This document shows, one piece after another, positions 52,063 to 60,347 of a DNA stretch of 64,000 nucleotides (positions within the stretch are counted from its first letter, which is position 1; every line of letters starts with the position of its first letter). Both the position numbers and the translations under genes were made by a program. Source of the stretch: SOIA01 sp964346585 (GTDB lineage Bacteria > Acidobacteriota > Aminicenantia > Aminicenantales > Aminicenantaceae). The stretch spans positions 23,378 to 87,377 of the forward strand of contig CAYFVQ010000175.1 in NCBI GenBank assembly GCA_964346585.1, read 5' to 3'. The notes below the pieces were generated by a model. It was given only the letters and a program-made list of their open reading frames with translations. It searched no databases and had not been told where the DNA came from.

Positions 52063-52405
52063 AATTGACCTCCTTTTATTTTCGAGGATTTAAAACTAAA
52101 TCCATTCTAAAAAAAAATCAACTCTATTTTGGCATTTATGACGAAACACTTCCCATATATATGATTTGCAGGTTGAAACATTCGGAACTCGTAAAGACAC
52201 CACTCATCCGAAAGTCCCTACAAAAATTGTTGTCTCATTCAGATAAGCGATTCAAAATTCAAAGGATTACACTATCGGCCCCCAATCTCCAACATAAATC
52301 CTGTCTCATTACAGAGCCATCCGTTTGAGAAGAACATTGAGGATTTGTGTTGCGAAAAAAAAGCATCTTTAATAATATGGAAAAAACACACATGAGGAGG
52401 CCGAA
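52063..52405. other. Divergent intergenic region between the M28 and M1 peptidase genes
   Basis: AT-rich, 343 bases. It must hold the promoters for both peptidase genes, but no box pair with good spacing stood out. No gene, repeat or RNA structure was recognised. Confidence 0.4.
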
Positions 52406-54382
52406 TTGAGAAAAATATTGATAACTTCAAGCTTACTCCTTTCACTTTCTTTTTCCTCTTTCCTCGCCACAGCCCAGTCAACCTTCTGCAAGCAAATCGC
52501 TAATTACACGATGGATGTGAACCTCAATACAGAAACTCAAATGATAAAGGCCTCGGAAATCCTCTCCTGGACGAACGACACCAGATTCCCTGCAAATGAG
52601 CTCATGTTCCATCTCTACTGGAATGCCTTCCAGAACAACATGAGCACTTACCTCACAGAGGCTGCGCGGAGAGGGAGAAGAGTCTCCGGTTTCAGGGAAG
52701 AAGATTGGGGACACTGCAACGTGGAATCCATCAAGATAGTCAAAAATCCCTATTTTGATGATTTTGATTTAATGCCTTTCATGGAGTTTCAGTCTCCGGA
52801 CGACGGAAACCTTTATGACCAGACTGTTTTTTCGGTCACTCTTCCCCGCGCCGTAGAGCCTGGACAGACAATACTGCTCAGCATCGAATTCGAATCAAAG
52901 GTTCCCCGTCCCATTTCCAGAACCGGAGTCTACAAGGATTACTATTTTATTGCACAGTGGTTTCCGAAAATCGGTGTCTTTGAGGACGGCAGATGGAACT
53001 GTCACCAGTACCATTCCTCCAGCGAATATTATGCTGATTACGGAACCTATGATGTCAAGATTACGCTCCCTTCCTCTTTCATTGTGGGAGGCACAGGAGA
53101 GCACCAACAAATTATCAACAATAGAGACGGTACCACTACCCACCATTTCCACCAGCACAGCGTTCATGACTTCGCCTGGACAGCTAGCCCCCGATTCCTC
53201 GAATACAAAGAAAATTTTGAGTTTGTTCCAGGAAAAATCACAGAGATTACTTTACTGCTCCAGCCTCAACATAGAAAGCTCAAAGACCGTTATATGAACG
53301 CTGTCAAAAATGCCATAAAATACTGCAGCCTTTTCTACGGAGATTATCCCTACACGACCGCAACCTGTGTGGACCCTGCGTATAACAGCCGGTCAGGAGG
53401 CATGGAGTATCCGACGTTTTTCACCGGAGGAGCTTACTTTCTCACCCGGAAAGGCATATCCAGGCCCGAAGGAGTCACCATCCACGAGTTCGGACACGGA
53501 TACTTTTACGGCCTTGTGGGGAATAATGAATTCGAAAATGCATGGATGGATGAAGGATTTACTTCTTTCTTGGATTCGGAAGTCTACTACACAGCCTACG
53601 GAAATCCTCTTTATAGCCGGTCTTTTTTCGGGATTCCCTTCACTTTCAAAGATGTCGAAATCCCCATCGAATCTTCAGGAATCGCCAGCCACCGCCAGAC
53701 GTATAATATGGACGAATTGCAGCGCTTCGCCTGGGAATTCCTGAAAGGGGGGAGTTACGGCGCCAATTCCTATTCAAAAGCTGAGCTCATGTTGAGAACC
53801 CTGAAAAGATTCATGGGAAAAGATATCTTTTCGAGGATGATCAAAGACTACTCACAGCGTTTCTGGTTCAAGCATCCCCGCCCCCAAGATTTTTACGCTG
53901 TTGTCTCAGAATATGCCGGCCAAGATATGAGCTGGTTCCTGGACCAATTCGTCTACGGCTCAGAGAAACTCGACTATGCCATAGGAACAATTTCCAGCCA
54001 GAGAGTTAGACAGCCCCAGGGATGGTTTGACGGGGAATACATAAATCGCCAAATCAAAGATAATCGTTACCAATCCAAAGTCATTGTGCGCCGTTTAGGC
54101 GAAGTGATACTTCCTGTGGATGTACTCGTCGTTTTTGAAGACGGGGAAGAAATCAGAGAGACATGGGATGGTCAGTACAGATGGATGAAATTCACATACC
54201 AGAAGCCTTCCCGAATAAGAAAAGCTGTTGTTGACCCGGAATTCAAACTCGTGCTGGATATCAATCGCACCAACAACAGCATGATGAGAAAGCCCGACAA
54301 ACTGGCTCCCTTTAAGTGGGTCTCTAACTGGATGGCCTGGCTCCAGCATGCGCTGGAGTTCTTCACGATACTGGGCGGTTGA
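52406..54382 (+). CDS. Secreted M1-family metallopeptidase
   Basis: 658 residues from a TTG start with AGGAGG 5 bases upstream. A signal peptide covers residues 1 to about 24. The gluzincin motif is HEFGH (360-364) with the third ligand Glu383 at the correct 18-residue spacing (NAWMDEG). In place of the aminopeptidase GAMEN exopeptidase motif there is SGGMEYP, as in the more distant M1 group that includes membrane-bound and secreted forms. It may act as an aminopeptidase on peptides outside the inner membrane. Followed by a membrane protein gene 21 bases later. Confidence 0.9.
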   Translation: MRKILITSSLLLSLSFSSFLATAQSTFCKQIANYTMDVNLNTETQMIKASEILSWTNDTRFPANELMFHLYWNAFQNNMSTYLTEAARRGRRVSGFREEDWGHCNVESIKIVKNPYFDDFDLMPFMEFQSPDDGNLYDQTVFSVTLPRAVEPGQTILLSIEFESKVPRPISRTGVYKDYYFIAQWFPKIGVFEDGRWNCHQYHSSSEYYADYGTYDVKITLPSSFIVGGTGEHQQIINNRDGTTTHHFHQHSVHDFAWTASPRFLEYKENFEFVPGKITEITLLLQPQHRKLKDRYMNAVKNAIKYCSLFYGDYPYTTATCVDPAYNSRSGGMEYPTFFTGGAYFLTRKGISRPEGVTIHEFGHGYFYGLVGNNEFENAWMDEGFTSFLDSEVYYTAYGNPLYSRSFFGIPFTFKDVEIPIESSGIASHRQTYNMDELQRFAWEFLKGGSYGANSYSKAELMLRTLKRFMGKDIFSRMIKDYSQRFWFKHPRPQDFYAVVSEYAGQDMSWFLDQFVYGSEKLDYAIGTISSQRVRQPQGWFDGEYINRQIKDNRYQSKVIVRRLGEVILPVDVLVVFEDGEEIRETWDGQYRWMKFTYQKPSRIRKAVVDPEFKLVLDINRTNNSMMRKPDKLAPFKWVSNWMAWLQHALEFFTILGG

Positions 54383-54403
54383 TAAGCGAGTGGGAGGAAA
54401 AAG

Positions 54404-55345
54404 ATGAAAATTTTATGGAATTTCGGTAGAGGATTCACGGCCACAGTCCGCGCCCCCAAAATGGTGCTCTTCCTGTTTATAATCAACTTATCCTTTTCCT
54501 TACTTCTCGCCATTCCGATGTACAACTCCCTGAAGGACTCATTCGGACAAAGCGAGGCGGGTTCCAGGATGGCCCAAGGCTTTGACTACATCTGGTGGCA
54601 GGAATTTCGGGACGACGCGCGAGGGCCGGAGACGACTTTCTCCCCTTCAATCATCGGAAAAGGAGCCATCCTCACCAACCTTGAAAATCTTATCCAGATG
54701 AGATTTTATTCTTTGCCCCCTATTCTGCTTGGGTTCGGACTTTTTTACATTATCCTCCACACCTTTCTTGCTGGGGGGATCCTTTCAATATTCAGCCAGG
54801 ATACTCCAAGATTCACACTGAAGGAATTCATTCAAGGAGCTGGCTCTCATTTTCTCCGTTTTTTCGGTCTCATGCTGTTTTCATGGGTGTTTATTATTGC
54901 CATCGGCGTATTTCTTCAAGACGTGTTCATTCCCATCCTGTCCGAAATCTCATCGAATTCTTTCTCGGAAGTCACTCCTTTTTTCATCCAGCTCGGCTTC
55001 AGCGCTTTGACCTTCATTCTTCTCCTCTTTATCCAGATGGTCTTCGATTATGCCCGAATCAAGGTCGTCCTGGAAGAGAGCCGCAATATTCTCAAATCCA
55101 CTCTGGAAGCTCTCGTTTTTGTCTTCAAATATCCTTTTTCCACCTTCGGACTCTTCTATCTGGTCTTTCTCTTCCAAGTGGCCGTGACAGCGATTTATAT
55201 CTTGCTCAAAGAAATCATACCTCAATCCAATTTTCCTTTTGTTCTCGCTGCTTTCCTTCTTCAGCAGTTGTTTATCTTTGCAGTCATATGGATCAGATGC
55301 ATGCTCTACTCAAGTCAGATGCAGCTGTACAAATACATGAAATAA
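54404..55345 (+). CDS. Polytopic membrane protein of unknown function
   Basis: 313 residues with about six predicted membrane segments (near 20-38, 104-128, 148-172, 190-222, 243-265, 273-300) and one extracytoplasmic loop of about 60 residues after the first helix containing FDYIWWQEFRDDARGP. No catalytic motif is recognised. It is co-directional with the M1 gene and probably in the same transcript, so it may assist or anchor that enzyme. Confidence 0.75.
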   Translation: MKILWNFGRGFTATVRAPKMVLFLFIINLSFSLLLAIPMYNSLKDSFGQSEAGSRMAQGFDYIWWQEFRDDARGPETTFSPSIIGKGAILTNLENLIQMRFYSLPPILLGFGLFYIILHTFLAGGILSIFSQDTPRFTLKEFIQGAGSHFLRFFGLMLFSWVFIIAIGVFLQDVFIPILSEISSNSFSEVTPFFIQLGFSALTFILLLFIQMVFDYARIKVVLEESRNILKSTLEALVFVFKYPFSTFGLFYLVFLFQVAVTAIYILLKEIIPQSNFPFVLAAFLLQQLFIFAVIWIRCMLYSSQMQLYKYMK

Positions 55346-55508
55346 CAAATTTCTTCTTCAACCAAGTAAAAAATACTAATCAAGTTTTTTTATCCAGTTA
55401 ATGTAAGGAGAACTAAAGAACGATGAATCTCGTATAATGGAATGGAGTACAATACTATTTTTTTATAATCATGAGCGATCAAAAAAGCATCCAGATGTGT
55501 GAAATGAT

Positions 55509-55555
55509 TTGCTCTGTTTGTGCTTTTTCTGGTATAGTCCAAACAGCCTTTGGAC
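55509..55555 (+). promoter_or_regulatory. Promoter with overlapping inverted repeat before the lipoprotein gene
   Basis: TTGCTC (55509-55514), an 18-bp spacer and TATAGT (55533-55538). A perfect 7-bp inverted repeat GTCCAAAcagccTTTGGAC (55537-55555) begins inside the -10 box and covers the expected transcription start, as an operator would. The leader to the ATG at 55593 is about 48 nt. Confidence 0.4.
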
Positions 55556-55592
55556 AAGAACATAACTAGATATGAATAAAGGAGAAAAGACA

Positions 55593-56612
55593 ATGAAAAA
55601 ATTCACAGTCACAGTAATCGCGGCTATTTTCGCTATATTTTCCTTAATCTCCTGCCAGGGAGGTCCGTTCGGTAAAGCGGCTGGCTCTGCTCAGGCTGAT
55701 GACATGTTGAAACTCCTTCCCAAAGATATGGCCGCTGTTTTCTTCATCGATGTTCAAGGAATCCTGACGATAGAATCCGTAAATAAACTCCTAACTGAAA
55801 AAACTGAAGACGAGGAGTTCGAAAGATACTCAGATTACCAGAAATTAATCGACATGACAGGGCTCGACATCAAAAAGGACATCTACTATGTCGCTGCCGC
55901 CATGAAAGGTGGAATGGGAAACCAAGACGAATGGGTTGTCGGAGTCGTGAACCTTAAATACGATAAAGACTTGCTTCTTTCTTATATCATAGAAAAAAAT
56001 AAAGAGGAATCAACCGAGCTCGTGGAAGAGGAATACAATGGTTTTACTCTGTACACTGTCATAGAGAAAGGCGAAGAAAGCACGTTCGCCTTTTTGGATC
56101 AATCCAACATCGCCGCCGGAAATACAGTTCTGGTCAAATCTGTCTTAGACGTCTTTCAGAAAAAAGAAGAGAGCATATTACAAAACGAAGATTTCTCCGC
56201 ACTATTCAATGAGACAGATAAGAGTGCTCTGTTCTGGGGTGGAATCATCATTCCTCCAGAAGCAACCGCCGAACTCGCAAAGGAAATGCCGATGGCAAGC
56301 AATGTGGAATCTATTGAAGCTGTATCACTCTCTTTTGACTACAAGAACAGGATGATCTTGGCTGATATAAAACTCAGAAGCAGTGATCCCATCGAGAACC
56401 AGGAAATCGCTGATAGTCTAATCGGATTGAAAGAAATGGGAGCCATGATCACGATCCAGGATTTTAACTTTGCAGAGGTTTTGGACAGGATCGAGATCAC
56501 ATCCGCCCCTGACCATGTGAGAATCTTTGCCAGTTATCCCGATGATTTTTTTAATGACTTTATGAGTAAGTTCACCTTAAAAGGCGAAGAAGAGGATAAA
56601 ATAGAAAAGTAG
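55593..56612 (+). CDS. Lipoprotein of unknown function
   Basis: 339 residues from the ATG at 55593 (AAGGAG upstream; an earlier in-frame ATG at 55572 has none). The N-terminus is a lipoprotein signal, MKKFTVTVIAAIFAIFSLISC, with LISC as lipobox. The mature part is acidic and has repeated strand-helix units (LLPKDMAAVFFIDVQGI, VVGVVNLKYDKDLLLSYI, YNGFTLYTVIEKGEESTFAFLD), in style like DUF3352-type proteins. No catalytic residues are recognised. It ends about 30 bases before a palindromic repeat. Confidence 0.75.
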   Translation: MKKFTVTVIAAIFAIFSLISCQGGPFGKAAGSAQADDMLKLLPKDMAAVFFIDVQGILTIESVNKLLTEKTEDEEFERYSDYQKLIDMTGLDIKKDIYYVAAAMKGGMGNQDEWVVGVVNLKYDKDLLLSYIIEKNKEESTELVEEEYNGFTLYTVIEKGEESTFAFLDQSNIAAGNTVLVKSVLDVFQKKEESILQNEDFSALFNETDKSALFWGGIIIPPEATAELAKEMPMASNVESIEAVSLSFDYKNRMILADIKLRSSDPIENQEIADSLIGLKEMGAMITIQDFNFAEVLDRIEITSAPDHVRIFASYPDDFFNDFMSKFTLKGEEEDKIEK

Positions 56613-56640
56613 AGTTAAAAAACCAACTTTTGCAGCAATA

Positions 56641-56747
56641 AAAAGGGGACAGGCTACTTTTTTCAGGGACTGTCCCTTTAAGTCCTTTTGTTAAGGAAAA
56701 TAGGGACTGTCCCTCTTCTCTAAAAAAGTAGCCTGTCCCCTTTTTTT
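56641..56747. repeat. Long palindrome of a second REP-like family
   Basis: The outer arms 56641-56663 (AAAAGGGGACAGGCTACTTT start) and 56722-56747 are inverted copies. Inside are two copies of the palindrome AGGGACTGTCCCT (56665-56677 and 56702-56714). The right arm overlaps the stop codon of the convergent ABC permease gene. It may also act as a two-way terminator, since T runs flank the arms on both sides. Confidence 0.8.
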
Positions 56748-57558
56748 AATCTTCGAAAATATATTCTTTCCAGGAAAAAAGAAAGCAGGCTAAACCGAGG
56801 AATACACCTATAATCAGAAAAATCATGAATATTGCCAGCAGAGGCGGACTGGGCTCCAACCTAAACATCAGGAAGGAAAAGCGTCCTGTCCGAGGAACGG
56901 GCAGCAGAGACTTGAGGTAATGAATTATGGCAAAGCGCTGTGTGGAGCCGGGAAAATACTGAATCACATTCTCCCATCCAAAACTGAAAATCAGCCCGAA
57001 AAGAATCGATTTTTTCATTATGGTTCCGATAAAAGTGAAAAAAGCCGTGTAGCACATTAAACCCATGCTGAGAACGACTACATCCCTCAATAGAATTTTA
57101 TACAGGGAAAAATCCAGCAAGGCATTCACATTAAGGATGAAAAAAGAGAGAATCACTCCGGTGCTCGTCATGATGATGATCAATGAACTATAGGCTGCAT
57201 ATTTCCCGATAATCAGTGCTGATTTAGAAATCGGCCGTGTAGTCAAATAAGTTAATGTCTTTCCTTCTACCTCTTCAGAACAAACAGATGTCCCGTAAAA
57301 AAGAGCAAGGATGAGGATGAGAAACTGGAGATAGATCGCGATTGTCATGTTGTCAAAAATGTAAATCCCTCGGATGGCTGTTCGGTCAGAGAAGAATTGA
57401 TTCAACTTGATGATCAGAGCAATCACGACTGGTAGAATACTCACCATAAAAAAGATCTTTGTCTTTTTTGATTTCCTGCCCATAGAAAAGAAGAAAGTGA
57501 AAACATCCCTCAAAGAACTTAGAAAAAATGCCAATTTCCCTTTTTTTTCTTGACCCAT
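56746..57558 (-). CDS. ABC-2-type transporter permease
   Basis: 270 residues with about six membrane helices. The ATG at 57558 (MGQEKKGK, GGAAG upstream) is preferred to an upstream in-frame start that would overlap the ATPase gene by about 70 bases. The segment GTSVCSEEVEGKTLTYLTTRPISKSALIIGKY is the typical ABC-2 permease signature after helix 2. It follows its presumed ATPase with 1 base between them. Exporter of unknown cargo. Confidence 0.85.
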   Translation of the reverse strand: MGQEKKGKLAFFLSSLRDVFTFFFSMGRKSKKTKIFFMVSILPVVIALIIKLNQFFSDRTAIRGIYIFDNMTIAIYLQFLILILALFYGTSVCSEEVEGKTLTYLTTRPISKSALIIGKYAAYSSLIIIMTSTGVILSFFILNVNALLDFSLYKILLRDVVVLSMGLMCYTAFFTFIGTIMKKSILFGLIFSFGWENVIQYFPGSTQRFAIIHYLKSLLPVPRTGRFSFLMFRLEPSPPLLAIFMIFLIIGVFLGLACFLFSWKEYIFED

Positions 57559-57559
57559 C

Positions 57560-58486
57560 TTATCTTCCCACCAAATAATCAAAGACGGCTTGTAAGTTAT
57601 CATCAGGAGACGTGATTTCCTCAACATTTATGTTATGCTTGACAAAGAGAGAAGGAAGAAGTCCGAAGAATTTATCTCTGTTATTGGTTTCAACTAGAAG
57701 AATATCTTCCGCAGAGTTAAAATTCACGTTCAGAACAAAATCCTCCTGGATGAATTTTGAGGCCAGCTTACGCGGGTCGCTGCACTTTATGGAAACAATA
57801 TGGGGATGTGTGTCGATCAGGTCCCTAATGTAATGGACATCACCCTGGGCAAAGATCTTTCCTTGATGGATGAGGATGATCCGTTTGGTCATGGCTTCAA
57901 TCTCAGGCAGAACATGGCTGGAAACGATGATTGTCCGTCCTTCGCCTTTATAGGACTTGATGAGGTGGATAATCTTTCGTCTCCCCAGGGGATCGAGTCC
58001 GTTCAAAGGCTCGTCAAGGATGATGATCTCTGGGTCATGCGCGATGGCCTGAGCAAATTTTAATCTCTGACGCATGCCCCGGCTGTATGATTTTATAATC
58101 CTGTCTTTGTCTTCGATTAAATCGACGATTCCCAGCGCTTTTCTCGCTCTTGCATCTATTTCTGACGAGGAGAAATGATGGAGTTTTAAAAGCCCGATCA
58201 TGAACTGCCAGCCTGTCAGTTCCTCGTAGAAGGCATCCTGTTCCGGGCAGAACCCGATGTTGGAGAAAAGAAGATAATTGTTACGGATCATTTTGCCTTT
58301 GATGGCACACGTTCCGATGTTCGGCTTGATCTGCCCTGAAATAAGCTTGAGAAACGTGGATTTTCCCGCACCGTTCGGCCCAAGAATCCCTGTTATCCCT
58401 GGCTCAATCTGGAGTGAGACATCACTCAATCCCAGAACATTCCCGTACCATTTGGATAGATGTTCTGTTTTAACGATCGGTTTCAT
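57560..58486 (-). CDS. ABC transporter ATP-binding protein
   Basis: 308 residues. Walker A GPNGAGKST, a Q-loop in FCPEQDAF, signature YSRGMRQ (an S-R-G variant of LSGGQ), Walker B IIILDEPLNGLDP and the switch SSHVLPE. A C-terminal extension of about 80 residues follows the nucleotide-binding domain, as in ABC-2 drug or polysaccharide exporters. Its start overlaps the previous permease gene by 4 bases. Confidence 0.92.
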   Translation of the reverse strand: MKPIVKTEHLSKWYGNVLGLSDVSLQIEPGITGILGPNGAGKSTFLKLISGQIKPNIGTCAIKGKMIRNNYLLFSNIGFCPEQDAFYEELTGWQFMIGLLKLHHFSSSEIDARARKALGIVDLIEDKDRIIKSYSRGMRQRLKFAQAIAHDPEIIILDEPLNGLDPLGRRKIIHLIKSYKGEGRTIIVSSHVLPEIEAMTKRIILIHQGKIFAQGDVHYIRDLIDTHPHIVSIKCSDPRKLASKFIQEDFVLNVNFNSAEDILLVETNNRDKFFGLLPSLFVKHNINVEEITSPDDNLQAVFDYLVGR

Positions 58487-59352
58487 TTGACGATCTCAAC
58501 TCCTTTGACTTTCTTTTTCAGAACAAAGCCGGCAAAAACACATATCGAAATCAAAACCAGGAGAGAATAAAACCAAGGAATCGGATAAGGCATTTTTTCA
58601 CTGAAAATAAAAGCACCCACCTGTTGAATGTTGGCTCTGATTGAAAGGAGTGAAAAGTAATGGTTGTGAAAATTATCATAGAAAATCGCACGGAAGATTT
58701 CAGAAGAAATATAGATGCCAAAAATCAAGATGGCCACATACCTTCTGTTTTTGCTTAAAGATGAAATGAAAAGCGTGTAAAAAGAAAAGAATGCAGTCAC
58801 GAATATTGAATAGCCGATGATCGACAGCGGGAGCCAGGGGTAAGTGAGAAAAAATTGAAAGCTCCCCGCGAAAACCAACTTCATGATAAAGAACACCAAG
58901 CCAGGAACGAGGGTGAGTATGAATAAGAAGAAGATGATAACAGAGGTTTTCCCGAGAAAATAGTCTTTTTTCTTCAGAGGCCGAGCGAAGTACAGTTGAA
59001 GAGAATTATGCTTGAGGTCATCAGAAATGAGCCCTGAACCGCAAAAAATCAAGATGACGAGCATAATGAAAAGCATGAAGCCATCGGATAAATACGTTTT
59101 GAAATACGCGGGATTGATTTCAAGAAAAGGCACAGATTCTCGAAACATGAATTTGAAATCTTCCAACCGTTCTGAGACATAAATCCCAGCCAGAAAGACA
59201 ACCGCCGGAACAAGACTCCCCGCAAATAACAGCTTAAAAAACTTTTTCCTGAATGTCAGTTTTATGCCGTAGCGGGTGATCGGCCACCAGGGAAGTTTTT
59301 TATCAAGAAACTCTCCGTCCCAGTGCGCGTACCCTTTTTCTTTAATCGTCAT
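58483..59352 (-). CDS. ABC-2-type transporter permease
   Basis: 289 residues with six predicted membrane helices. The N-terminus contains HWDGEFLDKKLPWWPITRYGIKLTFRKKFFKLL before the first helix; CGSGLISDDLKHNSLQLYFARPLKKKDYFLGK is the ABC-2 signature. Overlaps the preceding ATPase stop by one base (TAATG) and the following ATPase start by four, so the four genes from 60260 to 56746 are one operon. Confidence 0.85.
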   Translation of the reverse strand: MTIKEKGYAHWDGEFLDKKLPWWPITRYGIKLTFRKKFFKLLFAGSLVPAVVFLAGIYVSERLEDFKFMFRESVPFLEINPAYFKTYLSDGFMLFIMLVILIFCGSGLISDDLKHNSLQLYFARPLKKKDYFLGKTSVIIFFLFILTLVPGLVFFIMKLVFAGSFQFFLTYPWLPLSIIGYSIFVTAFFSFYTLFISSLSKNRRYVAILIFGIYISSEIFRAIFYDNFHNHYFSLLSIRANIQQVGAFIFSEKMPYPIPWFYSLLVLISICVFAGFVLKKKVKGVEIVK

Positions 59353-60260
59353 TAATCCACTCCCACCGCATCGGCAAACAGATCCTCAAGCGAAGATTGG
59401 CTTTTCACGAAATGTCTCAATTGGACCTTTTCCTCAGCAGCAATTTTGAAAAATTCCTGCCTGTCATAACCCGAGGGCGTGTAGACTTTTAGTATCCCAT
59501 CTTCTGTCTCCTCCACTCTGCATTTTTTCTCTTTCAATTTATCGAGAAAACCTTGTGCTTCTCCCTTGACCTTAATCTCATACAGGTCACGAATTTCTTT
59601 GAGCTTAGAAATATCGCCCTCAGCCACGACTTTCCCCTTATTTAGAATCACCACGTAGGAGCAAGTCAGCTCGATATCCGGAAGGATATGTGAGGAGATC
59701 AAGACTTGAATATCTTTTTTGGAAGAGATATCCATTATCAGCTCCAGGATTTCTGTTCTCCCCTGAGGGTCCAGACCGCTTGTCGGCTCATCGAGAAACA
59801 TAAGCCTCGGGTCATGAACGAGTGCCTGCGCCAACTTGAGCCTCTGCTTCATCCCTCCGGAGTAGGTCTCCACTTTGCGGTACCGGCTCTCCTCAAGTCC
59901 CACATAATAGAGGACTTCGTGAGCGCGCTTCATGGCTTCCTGACGGGGCATGCCGGATAGCTCTCCCAGATAGGAAGTGAAGGAAACCGCATCCAGTTCA
60001 GGAATGAAACAGTCATCTTCAGGCATATACCCCACATAGCGGCGTATTTCTGCCTGCTGTGTCTTGATGTCATAGTCGAGAATACGGCCATCACCCTTAT
60101 TCGCTGCGAGAAATCCCAGCATTATGCGAATCAGAGTGCTTTTTCCGGCGCCGTTGGGTCCCAGAAGTCCGATGGCTCCCTGGTCCAAATCCAAACTCAC
60201 GCCATCAAGAGCCATAATCTTTCCGTAGCTGAAATAGATGTCTTTAACTTCGATACTCAT
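59352..60260 (-). CDS. ABC transporter ATP-binding protein
   Basis: 302 residues. Walker A GPNGAGKST, Q-loop MPEDDCF, signature YSGGMKQ, Walker B LMFLDEPTSGLDP and switch SSHILPD, with a C-terminal extension of about 80 residues. First gene of the two-pair ABC operon. The two ATPases differ clearly outside the motifs, so the pairs are not a recent duplication and might form one heteromeric transporter or two separate ones. Confidence 0.92.
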   Translation of the reverse strand: MSIEVKDIYFSYGKIMALDGVSLDLDQGAIGLLGPNGAGKSTLIRIMLGFLAANKGDGRILDYDIKTQQAEIRRYVGYMPEDDCFIPELDAVSFTSYLGELSGMPRQEAMKRAHEVLYYVGLEESRYRKVETYSGGMKQRLKLAQALVHDPRLMFLDEPTSGLDPQGRTEILELIMDISSKKDIQVLISSHILPDIELTCSYVVILNKGKVVAEGDISKLKEIRDLYEIKVKGEAQGFLDKLKEKKCRVEETEDGILKVYTPSGYDRQEFFKIAAEEKVQLRHFVKSQSSLEDLFADAVGVD

Positions 60261-60347
60261 CTGTTCTATCTTATACCAAGTACTTTACTAAGAATACGAT
60301 TATTTTATGAGAAAAGTTTCCAAAATACAGTTTTGTTTCTGCCATAT

